Source: Woeseiaceae bacterium (lineage in GTDB: Bacteria > Pseudomonadota > Gammaproteobacteria > Steroidobacterales > Woeseiaceae). From it: a stretch of 64,000 bases of DNA. Positions 1 through 8,328 of this stretch are shown in pieces. A program made the position numbers and the translations under genes. Numbering within the stretch: the first letter of the stretch is position 1; every line of letters starts with the position of its first letter. Under the pieces are notes generated by a model that saw nothing but the letters and a program-made list of their open reading frames with translations, searched no databases and was not told where the DNA came from. The DNA lies in contig JASJCQ010000001.1 in the NCBI GenBank assembly GCA_030065915.1, forward strand, positions 62,001 through 126,000, read 5' to 3'.

Positions 1-484
1 CGTAGAAGCATTCGGTCAGCTGTGTGACGACGCCGCCCTCGAAGCAGATCATCGCCGGTCCTTCGAGCGGTTCCGCGGTGAAACGGTTGATCAGCAGCGC
101 CTTCGGCTCATTCTCGACCAGCGTTCCGAAGTCCATCAATTCGATGTTGCCGGCCTGCACCTTGACCTTCATACCGAGTAGCTTCTCGACCGTCTTTGAG
201 AGAATGATGGCCAGCTGGCCGTTCAGGAGGTCCAGTCTCGGCAAGCTGTTGGTGACGATGTGCGCCCGCGGGCTGATAACGAAGTCCTTCACTTCGGCGT
301 AGACCGGTCCCTTGGACGAATGCACTTCCAGTTCGCCATTCTCGATACCCTCGAGCAGCGCGCCTTTTTCTTCATCAGACAGTACGGGCTCATCAGGCGA
401 CTCCGGCGCATCCGTCACGCCTTCTTCGCCCGGGCCGTCTTCGCTGGCGTTTTCTTCGTTCGCGTTTTCGATGTCATCCGTCAT
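1..484 (-). CDS. fliM: Flagellar motor switch protein FliM, N-terminal part, cut by window edge
   Basis: About 161 codons are visible; the gene continues past position 1. FliM forms the rotor C-ring with FliG and FliN and binds phospho-CheY through its extreme N-terminus. After an acidic leader of about 35 residues, LSDEEKGALLEGIENGEL resembles the family's LSQDEIDALL CheY-binding motif. The following segment (SLPRLDLLNGQLA, then PKALLINRF and LEGPAMICFEGG) follows the order of the FliM middle domain. The match is divergent: the usual FxSQxR-type stretch before the middle domain is replaced by KDFVISPRAH. The start ATG at 484-482 lies 11 bp after the fliL stop, with only a weak ribosome-binding site, so the two are probably co-transcribed from the sigma-54 promoter before fliL. 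A FliM-like paralogue cannot be excluded from this fragment. Confidence 0.82.
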   Translation of the reverse strand, partial: MTDDIENANEENASEDGPGEEGVTDAPESPDEPVLSDEEKGALLEGIENGELEVHSSKGPVYAEVKDFVISPRAHIVTNSLPRLDLLNGQLAIILSKTVEKLLGMKVKVQAGNIELMDFGTLVENEPKALLINRFTAEPLEGPAMICFEGGVVTQLTECFY

Positions 485-495
485 CTTTGTCACCG

Positions 496-1038
496 TTACT
501 GGATGACCAGGCCTGTGAAATAGACCTCTTCGATCGCCGGCTTGCCGATGCGCTGTGTCATTACCCGCTGTATCTCTGCGAGTCCGTCGGCGAGCATCAT
601 TTCCTTGCCCTCTCGCGTGGACACATCCTCATAGATGTAGCCGCTGTAGAGCAGGATCAGCGCGTTACGAATGATCGGAATGTGTTCCCGGACCTCGTTG
701 ATCGTCGCCTGGTCACGTGCCATGACTTCAAGCGTCACCTGCATGACGTGCGGGTCACCGAGGCGATCCTTGAAGTTGACGACCAGCGGGGGCGCGAGGT
801 TCGTGTAGAAGGTGGGGCCATCGCCTTTCGACGCTGGCTCTTCGGCCTCGGCTTCAATCGGATTGCCGTCCTCGTCCAGCGGCGCTTCGGCATCGCCGCC
901 CATGAACATGAGTCCGACAAACGCGCCGACGCCGACGAGTGCAAGCGCTGCCACGGCAAGCAGCAGCTTCTTCATCATGCCGCCGCCTTTCTCTTCCTCT
1001 TCAGCGACTTCCTGAGTTCCAGTTTCTTCAGCCATCAT
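496..1038 (-). CDS. fliL: Flagellar basal body-associated protein FliL
   Basis: FliL is a single-pass inner-membrane protein around the stator that supports torque and stator function. The 180-residue product has an acidic N-terminal tail, one transmembrane helix at about residues 23-45 (KKLLLAVAALALVGVGAFVG) and a periplasmic domain starting near GPTFYTNLAPPLVVNF, typical of FliL. It ends with the family's hydrophobic C-terminus (VYFTGLVIQ). The upstream GGAG lies 3 nt before the first ATG and 6 nt before the second, so translation may really begin at the second Met (1035). It is the first gene of the fliLM transcription unit and follows a 228-bp gap holding a sigma-54 promoter. It has the usual length. 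Confidence 0.93.
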   Translation of the reverse strand: MMAEETGTQEVAEEEEKGGGMMKKLLLAVAALALVGVGAFVGLMFMGGDAEAPLDEDGNPIEAEAEEPASKGDGPTFYTNLAPPLVVNFKDRLGDPHVMQVTLEVMARDQATINEVREHIPIIRNALILLYSGYIYEDVSTREGKEMMLADGLAEIQRVMTQRIGKPAIEEVYFTGLVIQ

Positions 1039-1066
1039 TAGCTCCAGATAGTGTCAACGGGAGTAA

Positions 1067-1082
1067 TGCAAGCGTCGTGCCA
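1067..1082 (-). promoter_or_regulatory. Sigma-54 (RpoN) -24/-12 promoter of fliLM
   Basis: The minus strand reads TGGCACGACGCTTGCA. This matches the RpoN consensus TGGCAC-N5-TTGCW exactly, with GG and GC ten bases apart. It sits 29 bp upstream of the first fliL ATG. Upstream of it (1087-1140) is an AT-rich tract suited to DNA bending or activator binding. FleQ or FleR is the expected activator, by analogy with Pseudomonas and Vibrio. Confidence 0.9.
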
Positions 1083-1266
1083 AGAAGCGGATAAGCTATT
1101 TTTTATTATTTATTTCAATATCTTATAAGGTTTTTCTAGATTTCTTCCACGACCTGGCAGGTGTCAGAAATCCGCCGTCCGAGGGGGTGAGGACAGCCTG
1201 TAGGCAGGTGGCCGTCATTTTTTCGTCACCGCCCCGTGAGCGAGCCTGTGACAGGCCCCGGCCTCG

Positions 1267-2874
1267 TTACGCAAACGTGTCGAGCAGTCCGCGACCCAGG
1301 CGTACGGCCTGACGCGAATCCGACGTCAATTCGGGCTCGGCGCCCGGACCGATCGATGCCCGCGCCTCCAGGATGTCTTCCGGTCGGGACGGCTCGGATC
1401 CGTCGCCGTCGGCGGCGCCCTGGTCAGGACCCTGCTGGTCCACCGACGTATCGCCAAGATCGATGCCGTTCTGCTCGAGCAGCGACTTCAGCCGCGGCAG
1501 AGCCTGTTCGATGGCGTCCCGGGTAACGGCATGCTGCGCAACGAAGGAGACATTCGCTGTGCCATCCTCAACGCTGACCTTGATTCTTAAAGGGCCCATT
1601 TCGGCCGGAGACAGCCTCAGGTCGACATTCTGCAGGCGATTGTTCGCCATCATGACGACGCGATCGTTGAGCCGGTCGCCCCACGAGGCCTCCTTGACCG
1701 GCACATCGATACTGCCCGGCAGAGGCTTACTCGCGACATCCACCGGCTGGTAGGTCTGGGTAGACGAGACATTGACCGGATTCTGCTGAGGCGCCGCTAC
1801 CTGGAATCCACCGGGCGAGGGTTTGAGGTTCAGCAACGACTCCTGCCTGAGCACCTCCGACGCTATGACATCCGCACGCGGCTGGTTCGCCCTGTGCAGG
1901 TCCGGCACGGTGACATCCAGCTCGACGACGGTCGGGCTCAGACGAGCCTCGCTCGCCGGCTGCGGCTGGCCTACCCCGACAGCACGCAGTCGCTGTGCCT
2001 TGCCGTCGAGGATGAGCCCGTCAATACGCGCCATCGGCGCCGGTACAGGCGTCGCGGACGCGCTCAGCGAATCTGTCCGCGTCGCGACGGCGACCGCCTG
2101 CTCCGCTGACTGTTGCTTGCCGACCAGGAACTCGGTGATGCGCTTTAGGTCTGCCGTCCGGATATCTCGCTGCTCAGCGAAGGACTCGAGCTTCTCTGCG
2201 GGGACCTTGGTAAGGCTCGACAGGCGTTCGATCAGTGCCTGGCGATCGGTACCCGGACCGGATTGCAGAACACCCGTTGCCGGTTCGGCTTGTGCGAGCG
2301 CAGAAGCGGACTCAGCGCCGGCCAGCGAAGCGATCGCCGTCAACGGCGTCTCAATCGACCGTGAGAATTCCGGTGAATTCACCGGCACGATGGTTGGCGG
2401 CAGTGTCGAAATCTCGGTCTCAAACGCCAGGCCCGGCGGCAGGTCCAACTCTGCCGGGCGATAGATCGGCAGTTCCGTGTTCAACGCGATATCCGACTCA
2501 GGCGTTGCGGGGACCGCAGCTACGTCTTCAGGCAGCAACTCGGCTGTCACAGGCCGAAGCTCGTCCGACGCGACGAGGCCGCGGAGCTCGTCCATGACAA
2601 CTCGCAAGTCGACCGGCAATTCCTTGCCGTCAAACGGCGGCATCTCGCCGCCCTCAGTCAGGGCCTCCGAACCCTTTAGCGCCCATTCGCCGGTGCCGTC
2701 GGTCGGCATCCATTCACCGGATTCGGGAGGCGTTGCCGCTGGCTCGCGATACAGCTTCATCTCCGTCGAGAAAGCAGCGACGGGCTCTGTGGCCTCACCG
2801 GGCAGCAGGTTCGAGGCACTGCCTTGAAGCGGGTTTGCAGGGGTGTTTGACGGTAGCGTGAAAGTCGGGGTCAT
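1267..2874 (-). CDS. fliK: Flagellar hook-length control protein FliK
   Basis: FliK is the secreted ruler that fixes hook length and switches the export apparatus from rod/hook to filament substrates. The product is 535 residues. The first 390 or so are low-complexity, rich in Pro, Ala, Glu and Thr, as usual for the ruler part. The conserved C-terminal switch domain lies at about residues 395-490 and includes VDLRLSPAEMGPLRIKVSVE and the following FVAQHAVTRDAIEQALPRLK segment. The start ATG at 2874 follows an 80-bp gap after fliJ that contains its own sigma-54 promoter, so fliK can be expressed apart from fliEFGHIJ. No cysteine or membrane segment stands out. Confidence 0.92.
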   Translation of the reverse strand: MTPTFTLPSNTPANPLQGSASNLLPGEATEPVAAFSTEMKLYREPAATPPESGEWMPTDGTGEWALKGSEALTEGGEMPPFDGKELPVDLRVVMDELRGLVASDELRPVTAELLPEDVAAVPATPESDIALNTELPIYRPAELDLPPGLAFETEISTLPPTIVPVNSPEFSRSIETPLTAIASLAGAESASALAQAEPATGVLQSGPGTDRQALIERLSSLTKVPAEKLESFAEQRDIRTADLKRITEFLVGKQQSAEQAVAVATRTDSLSASATPVPAPMARIDGLILDGKAQRLRAVGVGQPQPASEARLSPTVVELDVTVPDLHRANQPRADVIASEVLRQESLLNLKPSPGGFQVAAPQQNPVNVSSTQTYQPVDVASKPLPGSIDVPVKEASWGDRLNDRVVMMANNRLQNVDLRLSPAEMGPLRIKVSVEDGTANVSFVAQHAVTRDAIEQALPRLKSLLEQNGIDLGDTSVDQQGPDQGAADGDGSEPSRPEDILEARASIGPGAEPELTSDSRQAVRLGRGLLDTFA

Positions 2875-2922
2875 AACCTGGTCTCAAATGTGTGAAGTCA
2901 CTAATCGGGTTAGTAGTGTTAG

Positions 2923-2938
2923 AGCAAGAAGCGTGCCA
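2923..2938 (-). promoter_or_regulatory. Sigma-54 -24/-12 promoter of fliK
   Basis: The minus strand reads TGGCACGCTTCTTGCT, an exact TGGCAC-N5-TTGCW element with GG/GC spacing of ten. It lies entirely in the 80 bp between the fliJ stop (2955) and the fliK ATG (2874), giving an expected leader of about 35 nt. This makes fliK the head of its own RpoN-dependent unit. Confidence 0.88.
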
Positions 2939-2954
2939 GCTGACTGCGCCGTCG

Positions 2955-3395
2955 TTATTCGGGATCAAAGCGCTTCGCCATCGGGCGCCGATCATCCGCG
3001 ACACGCTGTGCCTGGCGGTCCGCAACCTGTTGCTCCTCTCTCTGGTAACGCTCTCGGACGCGTTCCAGCGATTCCAGCCGGTGCTTTTTGGACATCCAGT
3101 GCCGTCGATGACGTTCGAGCATCAGCTCACAGTCGTTGATGATCTGCTGCTGCGCCGCGACAGCCTGGTCGAGCCGGTCCAGGAACGACTGGTAATCCTT
3201 GAGCTGTGCCGCGCTGGTTATCCGGGAGTTTGATGCGTCGCGGGAGTAGTTGTGCCGATAAGCCGACAGCTCGCCGAGCCTGTCGATCTGTTCGTTCAGA
3301 CGCTGTTGCGAGGCGCCGGTCGCCTCGGCGTAGCGCCGCTCCTCCGAGGCAGCGAGCTTGACGATCTTCTCGAACTTGGCAGAACGCTTGCGCAC
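2955..3395 (-). CDS. fliJ: Flagellar export chaperone-like stalk protein FliJ
   Basis: FliJ is the small coiled-coil protein that fits into the FliI ATPase ring and links it to FlhA. The 146 residues are almost wholly charged alpha-helix (SLERVRERYQREEQQVADRQ near the C-terminus), as expected for the antiparallel coiled coil. Sequence conservation in this family is low, so position counts: it follows fliI with a 1-bp gap. The start is GTG at 3395-3393 with GAGG about 6 nt upstream. The usual length is 140-150 residues. Confidence 0.9.
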   Translation of the reverse strand: MRKRSAKFEKIVKLAASEERRYAEATGASQQRLNEQIDRLGELSAYRHNYSRDASNSRITSAAQLKDYQSFLDRLDQAVAAQQQIINDCELMLERHRRHWMSKKHRLESLERVRERYQREEQQVADRQAQRVADDRRPMAKRFDPE

Positions 3396-3396
3396 G

Positions 3397-4806
3397 CTAT
3401 ACCTCTACCGGTGCCGTAGCTTGTTGGGGGGATTCCTGGGGCTCATCGAATATCGCGCGCAACTCCCGGACGCTCTCTTCGAATGAAACCTTCTTGGCGT
3501 AGTGCTGCCTCAGGAACTCGACAATGCCCGGCCACAGCTTCAGCGCTTCGTCAAGTTCGGCGTTCGTGCCTGGCTGATAGGCACCGACAGCCACAAGATC
3601 GCGGTTCTGCTGATACGTCGAATAGACGTGTCTGAAACGGGAGACGAGCTGCTGGTGTTCGACATCGACGATATTGTTGAAGGCGCGACTAATCGACGAT
3701 TCGATATCGATCGCGGGATAGATGCCGGCATCCGCCATGTCCCTGGATAACACGATGTGTCCGTCAAGGATGGCACGCGCCGCGTCGACGACAGGATCGT
3801 TCTGGTCGTCACCTTCGGCGAGTACAGTGTAGACCGCGGTAATCGAACCCTGCCCGGCAAGGCCGTTGCCCGCGCGTTCGACCAGCTGCGGCAGTTTCGC
3901 GAAAACCGACGGCGGATAGCCCTTTGTCGCCGGCGGTTCGCCGATGGCCAGCGCGATCTCACGCTGCGCCTGCGCGAAACGCGTCAGCGAATCCATCAGC
4001 AGCAGGACATTCTTGCCCTGGTCGCGGAAATGTTCTGCAATGGCCGCCGTCATCCAGGCGCCATGCATGCGCATTAGCGGCGTATCGTCAGCAGGCGTTG
4101 CGACGACGACCGAGCGCTGCATGCCCTCGGTCCCCAGCGAGTCCTCGATGAACTCCTTCACTTCGCGACCGCGTTCGCCGACCAGCCCGACAACGACGAC
4201 GTCGGCCTCGGTGTTGCGGGTCATCATGCTGAGCAACATGCTCTTGCCCACGCCACTGCCGGCGAACAGGCCCATACGCTGGCCGCGTCCGATCGACAAC
4301 AGCGAGTTGATCGAGCGGACGCCGACGTCGAGCGATTCCCTGATTGGCTGCCGGTCGAGCGGATTGATCGGCGCGCCGAACAAGGACACGCGATGCCCGT
4401 CAACGATAGGCGGGCCGCCGTCCAGGGGCTTGCCCCTGCCATCGAGGACACGACCCAGGAGCTCGTCGCTGACGAGCACCTCGGGCGTGCCGGACACCGG
4501 TATCACCCTCGCGTTCGGAACCACGCCGCGCATGTCGCCGACCGGCATCAGGTACAAACGCTCACCGGCAAAGCCGACGACCTCGGTCTCTACACGCCGG
4601 CCGTCATCGGCGACAACGTCGCAACGACCGCCGAGCGCCGCGTGGCAGCCCTCGGCTTCCATCGCGAGTCCCACGGTACGGCGCAGGACACCTTCAACGA
4701 TCAGGTCGGTGCTCTGCTCTTTTGCCCGGGCCATGTAGCGGTCCAGGCGCGCCACGGCCTGGCGGCTGCGGTCCTTGTCGGGTCCGGGTAAGGGTTTGTC
4801 GGTCAT
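3397..4806 (-). CDS. fliI: Flagellum-specific ATPase FliI
   Basis: FliI is the hexameric ATPase of the flagellar type III export machine, acting at the cytoplasmic face of the basal body. The 469-residue product carries a Walker A motif FAGSGVGKS at about residue 178, and a Walker B-type segment [20 protein letters not shown] that includes the signature typical of FliI and F1-beta relatives. [16 protein letters not shown] is also diagnostic. It overlaps fliH by 4 bp (4803-4806), so the two are translationally coupled, and fliJ follows directly. Length and motifs are standard. Confidence 0.97.
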   Translation of the reverse strand: MTDKPLPGPDKDRSRQAVARLDRYMARAKEQSTDLIVEGVLRRTVGLAMEAEGCHAALGGRCDVVADDGRRVETEVVGFAGERLYLMPVGDMRGVVPNARVIPVSGTPEVLVSDELLGRVLDGRGKPLDGGPPIVDGHRVSLFGAPINPLDRQPIRESLDVGVRSINSLLSIGRGQRMGLFAGSGVGKSMLLSMMTRNTEADVVVVGLVGERGREVKEFIEDSLGTEGMQRSVVVATPADDTPLMRMHGAWMTAAIAEHFRDQGKNVLLLMDSLTRFAQAQREIALAIGEPPATKGYPPSVFAKLPQLVERAGNGLAGQGSITAVYTVLAEGDDQNDPVVDAARAILDGHIVLSRDMADAGIYPAIDIESSISRAFNNIVDVEHQQLVSRFRHVYSTYQQNRDLVAVGAYQPGTNAELDEALKLWPGIVEFLRQHYAKKVSFEESVRELRAIFDEPQESPQQATAPVEV

Positions 4807-5390
4807 GTTTTTCTCTCGTCCCCGGCGATCGACGTGATCAGCGCGTTCAGACGCGATTCCGCTGTCGCATCAATCTGCGAATTTTCGGTCGTGACGTGGC
4901 AGCCACCGCGTGACAGCAATGCGTCTTCAACGATCTTCCAGCTAGGCTGCCGGTCGGACACGGCAAGCGTCTCCCTGACCAGCGTCGCATCGTCGGGGTG
5001 CAGGTGAATCTCGACCTGCCTGCTCGCGGCGGGCAGTATCTTCAACGCATCGCGAACGACGCCAATCACGTGGGAGGGGTCCGTACGAATTTCGCGGCGG
5101 AACAACTGGCGAGCGACGAGCATCGCCAGGTCGACAATCTGGTGCTCAACTTCGTCATCCAGCGTCTCGAACGGTTGCGACAACGAGTCCAGCAAGCCGT
5201 CGAGGCGCTCACATCGTTCACGGACCACCTCACTGCCGGCCGCCTCGCCGTCGGCGAGACCCTTCTTCCACGCCTCCTCGTAGGCTTCCTGCTGCAAGGC
5301 CTCGAGCCGGCCCGCCGTCATGTATCCGTTGCCGTCACCCCCGTCGATGGCGGGAACATCCCAGCGAACGGCGCCGGATTCCTCAGACAT
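4803..5390 (-). CDS. fliH: Flagellar assembly protein FliH
   Basis: FliH is the negative regulator and stator-like partner of the FliI ATPase, related to F1Fo b/delta subunits. The 195 residues comprise an acidic N-terminus, a helical charged middle ([20 protein letters not shown], with the small-residue spacing typical of FliH) and a C-terminal domain with VEIHLHPDD. The start was set at ATG 5390 ([10 protein letters not shown]). A start further upstream at 5480 would run 98 bp into fliG and adds 30 basic residues unlike FliH. The 5390 start overlaps the fliG stop by 8 bp, consistent with coupling. Confidence 0.93.
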   Translation of the reverse strand: MSEESGAVRWDVPAIDGGDGNGYMTAGRLEALQQEAYEEAWKKGLADGEAAGSEVVRERCERLDGLLDSLSQPFETLDDEVEHQIVDLAMLVARQLFRREIRTDPSHVIGVVRDALKILPAASRQVEIHLHPDDATLVRETLAVSDRQPSWKIVEDALLSRGGCHVTTENSQIDATAESRLNALITSIAGDERKT

Positions 5391-6390
5391 AGACTTCCCC
5401 GTCGAGTCCCAGGTTGATCTCGCCGCTCTCGGCCAGGCGCCTGGCAACTTCCAGGATTTCCTTCTGCGCGGTTTCGACATCGCTGAGCTTGATCGGCCCC
5501 TTAGCCTCCATGTCCTCCTTCAAGAGCGTTGCCGCGCGCTTGGACATGTTGCCCAGGATCTTTTCGCCGACGGCCGGGTCGCAGCCCTTCAGCGCGACGA
5601 CCAGGAGGTCGTTGGAGATCTCGCGGAGCAGTGACTGGATGCCCTTGTCGTCGACGCTCAGAAGCGTCTCGAAGACGAACATCATCTCCTCGATGCGCTC
5701 ACCGAGATCGGCATCGCGTTCCTTGATCTCGTCCATGATCGTATCGCCGCGTTCGCTCTGGATCGCATTGACGATATCGGCGGCACACTTGTCGCCGCCG
5801 ACCTTGAACGTCTCTCCGCCGGACGTGTTGGAGGATTTTGCCGCGATCAGCGCCTCGATCTCCGCCAGCGCAGACTGCTGCACGTCGCTTAAGTTAGCGA
5901 CGCGGATAATCATGTCGGTCTGCAGTTCGTTCGGCAGCATCTGCACGACTTCGGCAGCGATCGTCGGGTCGAGGTAGGCGAGCACGATTGCGACAATCTG
6001 CGGGTGCTCGTCCTGGATGATGTCGGCCACCTCACGGGCGCTCATCCAGCGCAGTGAATCGAGACCCTGCGCGCTGCGGCCGGTCATCATCCTGTCGACG
6101 AATGCGTTGGCCTTGGACTCGCCGAGCGCGTTGCCGAGCAGCTTTCGCATCTTGGATTCGGTGTTGACGCCCAGTGACGTCTGGTCCTCGACCTCGGTGA
6201 TGAAACTGTCGAGCATCCAGTTTGCGTCGTTCTTGCTGACGGCCTTGAGGTTCGCCATGGCCGTACCCACGGCCTGCACCTCGTCGGCGCCCATGAACTT
6301 CAGGATCTCAGACGCCTCGTCCTCACCCAGAGTCATCAGCAGTAGCGCGGCTTTTTCAGTGCCGCTCATTTCCTCTTCGGCTTCAGCCAT
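5383..6390 (-). CDS. fliG: Flagellar motor switch protein FliG
   Basis: FliG joins the MS-ring to the C-ring and contacts the stator to generate torque. The 335-residue product begins with MSGTEKAALLLMTLGEDEAS near residue 8, typical of the N-terminal FliF-binding domain. It contains the family's EHPQIVAIVLAYL motif in the middle domain, and its C-terminal torque helix region includes FVFETLLSVDDKGIQSLLRE with conserved charged residues. It overlaps the end of fliF by 8 bp and the start of fliH by 8 bp. Length is standard. Confidence 0.97.
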   Translation of the reverse strand: MAEAEEEMSGTEKAALLLMTLGEDEASEILKFMGADEVQAVGTAMANLKAVSKNDANWMLDSFITEVEDQTSLGVNTESKMRKLLGNALGESKANAFVDRMMTGRSAQGLDSLRWMSAREVADIIQDEHPQIVAIVLAYLDPTIAAEVVQMLPNELQTDMIIRVANLSDVQQSALAEIEALIAAKSSNTSGGETFKVGGDKCAADIVNAIQSERGDTIMDEIKERDADLGERIEEMMFVFETLLSVDDKGIQSLLREISNDLLVVALKGCDPAVGEKILGNMSKRAATLLKEDMEAKGPIKLSDVETAQKEILEVARRLAESGEINLGLDGEVYV

Positions 6391-7981
6391 TGTCCTCTAC
6401 CCATTGTTTGACGACCTGCGCGACGCGCGCAGGATCGTGACCACTGATATTTCTCGCGGCGGTCACCTTGTCGTCGAAATTCGGCGCTGCGAGCGCGGCC
6501 TGGCCGCCGGCCACGGCCGGCACACCGCCACCTGCCGCCAGCGCGACCGCGGCGCGCTGGCCCTCGGCGTGCGATGACACGACGTTGTTGAGCATCGGAC
6601 GAACGATGCCGAAGACGATCGCGAGCACGACGGCGGCGCCGAGGACCTGCTTGGCAATGTCACGAACGATCGGCTTTTCCCAGATGGCCGGCGCCTCGAC
6701 CGGCTCTATCTCTAGCCTGTCGCGAAACGGCACGTTCTTGACAACAATGACGTCACCGCGTGCTGCGTCGAATCCGATCACGCCCTGCGTGATCTCGGTG
6801 ATTTCGTCGATGTCGGCCTGGGTCAGGCCTGCGCCTTCAGCGCCCTGTTCCTCCGTGCTGTCGACGAGCACCGAGACGGACAGCCTCGTAATCGTCGCGG
6901 GCTGCGGCTTCTCGTAGCGCAGCGTCTTCGGCACCATCAGGTTTTCCGTGCTGTTGCGGGAGTTGTTCTGCGCTGCGACGTTCTCGGCCTCTGTGGGCGT
7001 CACGCCACCCGCCTCCGGCGGCTGGTTCGTCAACGCGCCGGGTACGCCGCCCGGCGTCGCGCTGCCGCCGGAAACATTGGTCTCGCTGATCTGCCGGCTG
7101 ACGACGGCGGCGTTGGCGCCATCGTATTCTTCGCTGGCGACCTCGCGGTGGCTGAAATCGATGTCGGCCGATACCCGGGCACGCACCTTGCCGATGCCGA
7201 CGTAGGGAGTCAGCAGTTCCTCGACCTTGGTCCGCAGGTCCTCCTCGACACTCTGGCGATACTTCAGCTGACTGGCAGCCAGTGCCTCGTTGCCGAGCTT
7301 GTTGCCGGATGCCAGCATGCGACCGTGCTGGTCCATGATCGTGACATCGGACTGTGACAGGTTCGGGACCGCCGTCGCGACCAGTTGCGAGATCGCCGCG
7401 GCCTGCTCCGGGTCCAGCATGCGGCCACTCTGGGTCTTGAGTACGACCGATGCCGTGGCGCGCTGCCTGTCCCTGATAAACGACGTCTTGTTGGGCAGCG
7501 CGAGATGTACGCGAGCCTCTCGAACGGCGCCCAGGTTACTGATCGTGCGCGCCAGTTCCGCTTCGAGGTTCTGGTTGAGCATGCTCCGCTCAACCTCGGC
7601 GCTGCGGCCGAACGCGCCTTCGTCCATGCTGCTCAGGCCCCCGTCCGTCAGGATGCCCTGCGAACCGAGCTGCATGCGGGCCTCGAACAGGCGTCCCTCA
7701 TCGACCAGCACGCTGCCGTCGACGGAATTGATCTTGTGTTCGATGTTGGCGGTACGAAGCGCGCTGGCGATCTCGGCAGCCTCCGCGCTGTCACCACCGT
7801 CGTAGATCGAGATGAAGCTCGGCGTTTGCGACCAGAGGAAGACCGCGAGGCCCGCGGCAACCGCGCCGGCCACACCGACCAATAGCATGATCTGTCGAAC
7901 AGCCGGGATACCCAGGACGTTGCCGAGGGCCATGTTCGAGACAGGAACGGCGGTTGAATCGATTACTTGTGCATTATCCAT
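6383..7981 (-). CDS. fliF: Flagellar MS-ring protein FliF
   Basis: FliF builds the MS-ring in the inner membrane, the base on which the flagellum assembles. The 532 residues show transmembrane helix 1 at about 28-52 (QIMLLVGVAGAVAAGLAVFL), a periplasmic part with YscJ/FliF-type ring-building motifs (EARMQLGSQG, ARVHLALPNKTSF), a Gly/Pro-rich variable loop around residue 300, and transmembrane helix 2 near residues 440-460. The C-terminal tail that binds FliG ends VVKQWVEDNG. The gene starts 23 bp after fliE. Size is typical, at the short end. Confidence 0.97.
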   Translation of the reverse strand: MDNAQVIDSTAVPVSNMALGNVLGIPAVRQIMLLVGVAGAVAAGLAVFLWSQTPSFISIYDGGDSAEAAEIASALRTANIEHKINSVDGSVLVDEGRLFEARMQLGSQGILTDGGLSSMDEGAFGRSAEVERSMLNQNLEAELARTISNLGAVREARVHLALPNKTSFIRDRQRATASVVLKTQSGRMLDPEQAAAISQLVATAVPNLSQSDVTIMDQHGRMLASGNKLGNEALAASQLKYRQSVEEDLRTKVEELLTPYVGIGKVRARVSADIDFSHREVASEEYDGANAAVVSRQISETNVSGGSATPGGVPGALTNQPPEAGGVTPTEAENVAAQNNSRNSTENLMVPKTLRYEKPQPATITRLSVSVLVDSTEEQGAEGAGLTQADIDEITEITQGVIGFDAARGDVIVVKNVPFRDRLEIEPVEAPAIWEKPIVRDIAKQVLGAAVVLAIVFGIVRPMLNNVVSSHAEGQRAAVALAAGGGVPAVAGGQAALAAPNFDDKVTAARNISGHDPARVAQVVKQWVEDNG

Positions 7982-8004
7982 GATGAGTTAGTCGTCCTTT
8001 TTGC

Positions 8005-8328
8005 TTACACCGGCATGTTCATGATGTCCTGGTACGCTGTGACCAGTTTGTTGCGAACCTCGGTCACCGCCCTGAAAGACAGGTTGGCTTTTTCCGAAGC
8101 GATCATGACTTCGGCGAGACTCTTGTCAGTCGTCCCCTGCTCGAAGCCAATCTTCAACTCTCGTGATGTCTTCTGCGCGTCGTTGACAGCGTCCAGCGTG
8201 CCTTTCAGCAGCTCGCCGAATTCGGGGCCGGACGGCGCCGCGCTCTGCGTCGGCGCCTGCGGCATTTGCAGCTGGCGGCTCATGCTGCGTATCTGACTCA
8301 ATAGCTGGTCGGGGCTGATTTCATTCAT
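8005..8328 (-). CDS. fliE: Flagellar hook-basal body complex protein FliE
   Basis: FliE is the first exported protein, the adaptor between MS-ring and rod. The 107-residue product has the conserved C-terminal half with FEQGTTDKSLAEVMIASEKA and the ending VRNKLVTAYQDIMNMPV, diagnostic for FliE. Its ATG (8328-8326) overlaps the fleR TGA in an ATGA arrangement. I see no sigma-54 promoter in the 200 bp upstream, so fliE and the genes after it appear coupled to fleSR rather than starting a separate unit. That differs from Pseudomonas, where fliE has its own promoter. Confidence 0.95.
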   Translation of the reverse strand: MNEISPDQLLSQIRSMSRQLQMPQAPTQSAAPSGPEFGELLKGTLDAVNDAQKTSRELKIGFEQGTTDKSLAEVMIASEKANLSFRAVTEVRNKLVTAYQDIMNMPV

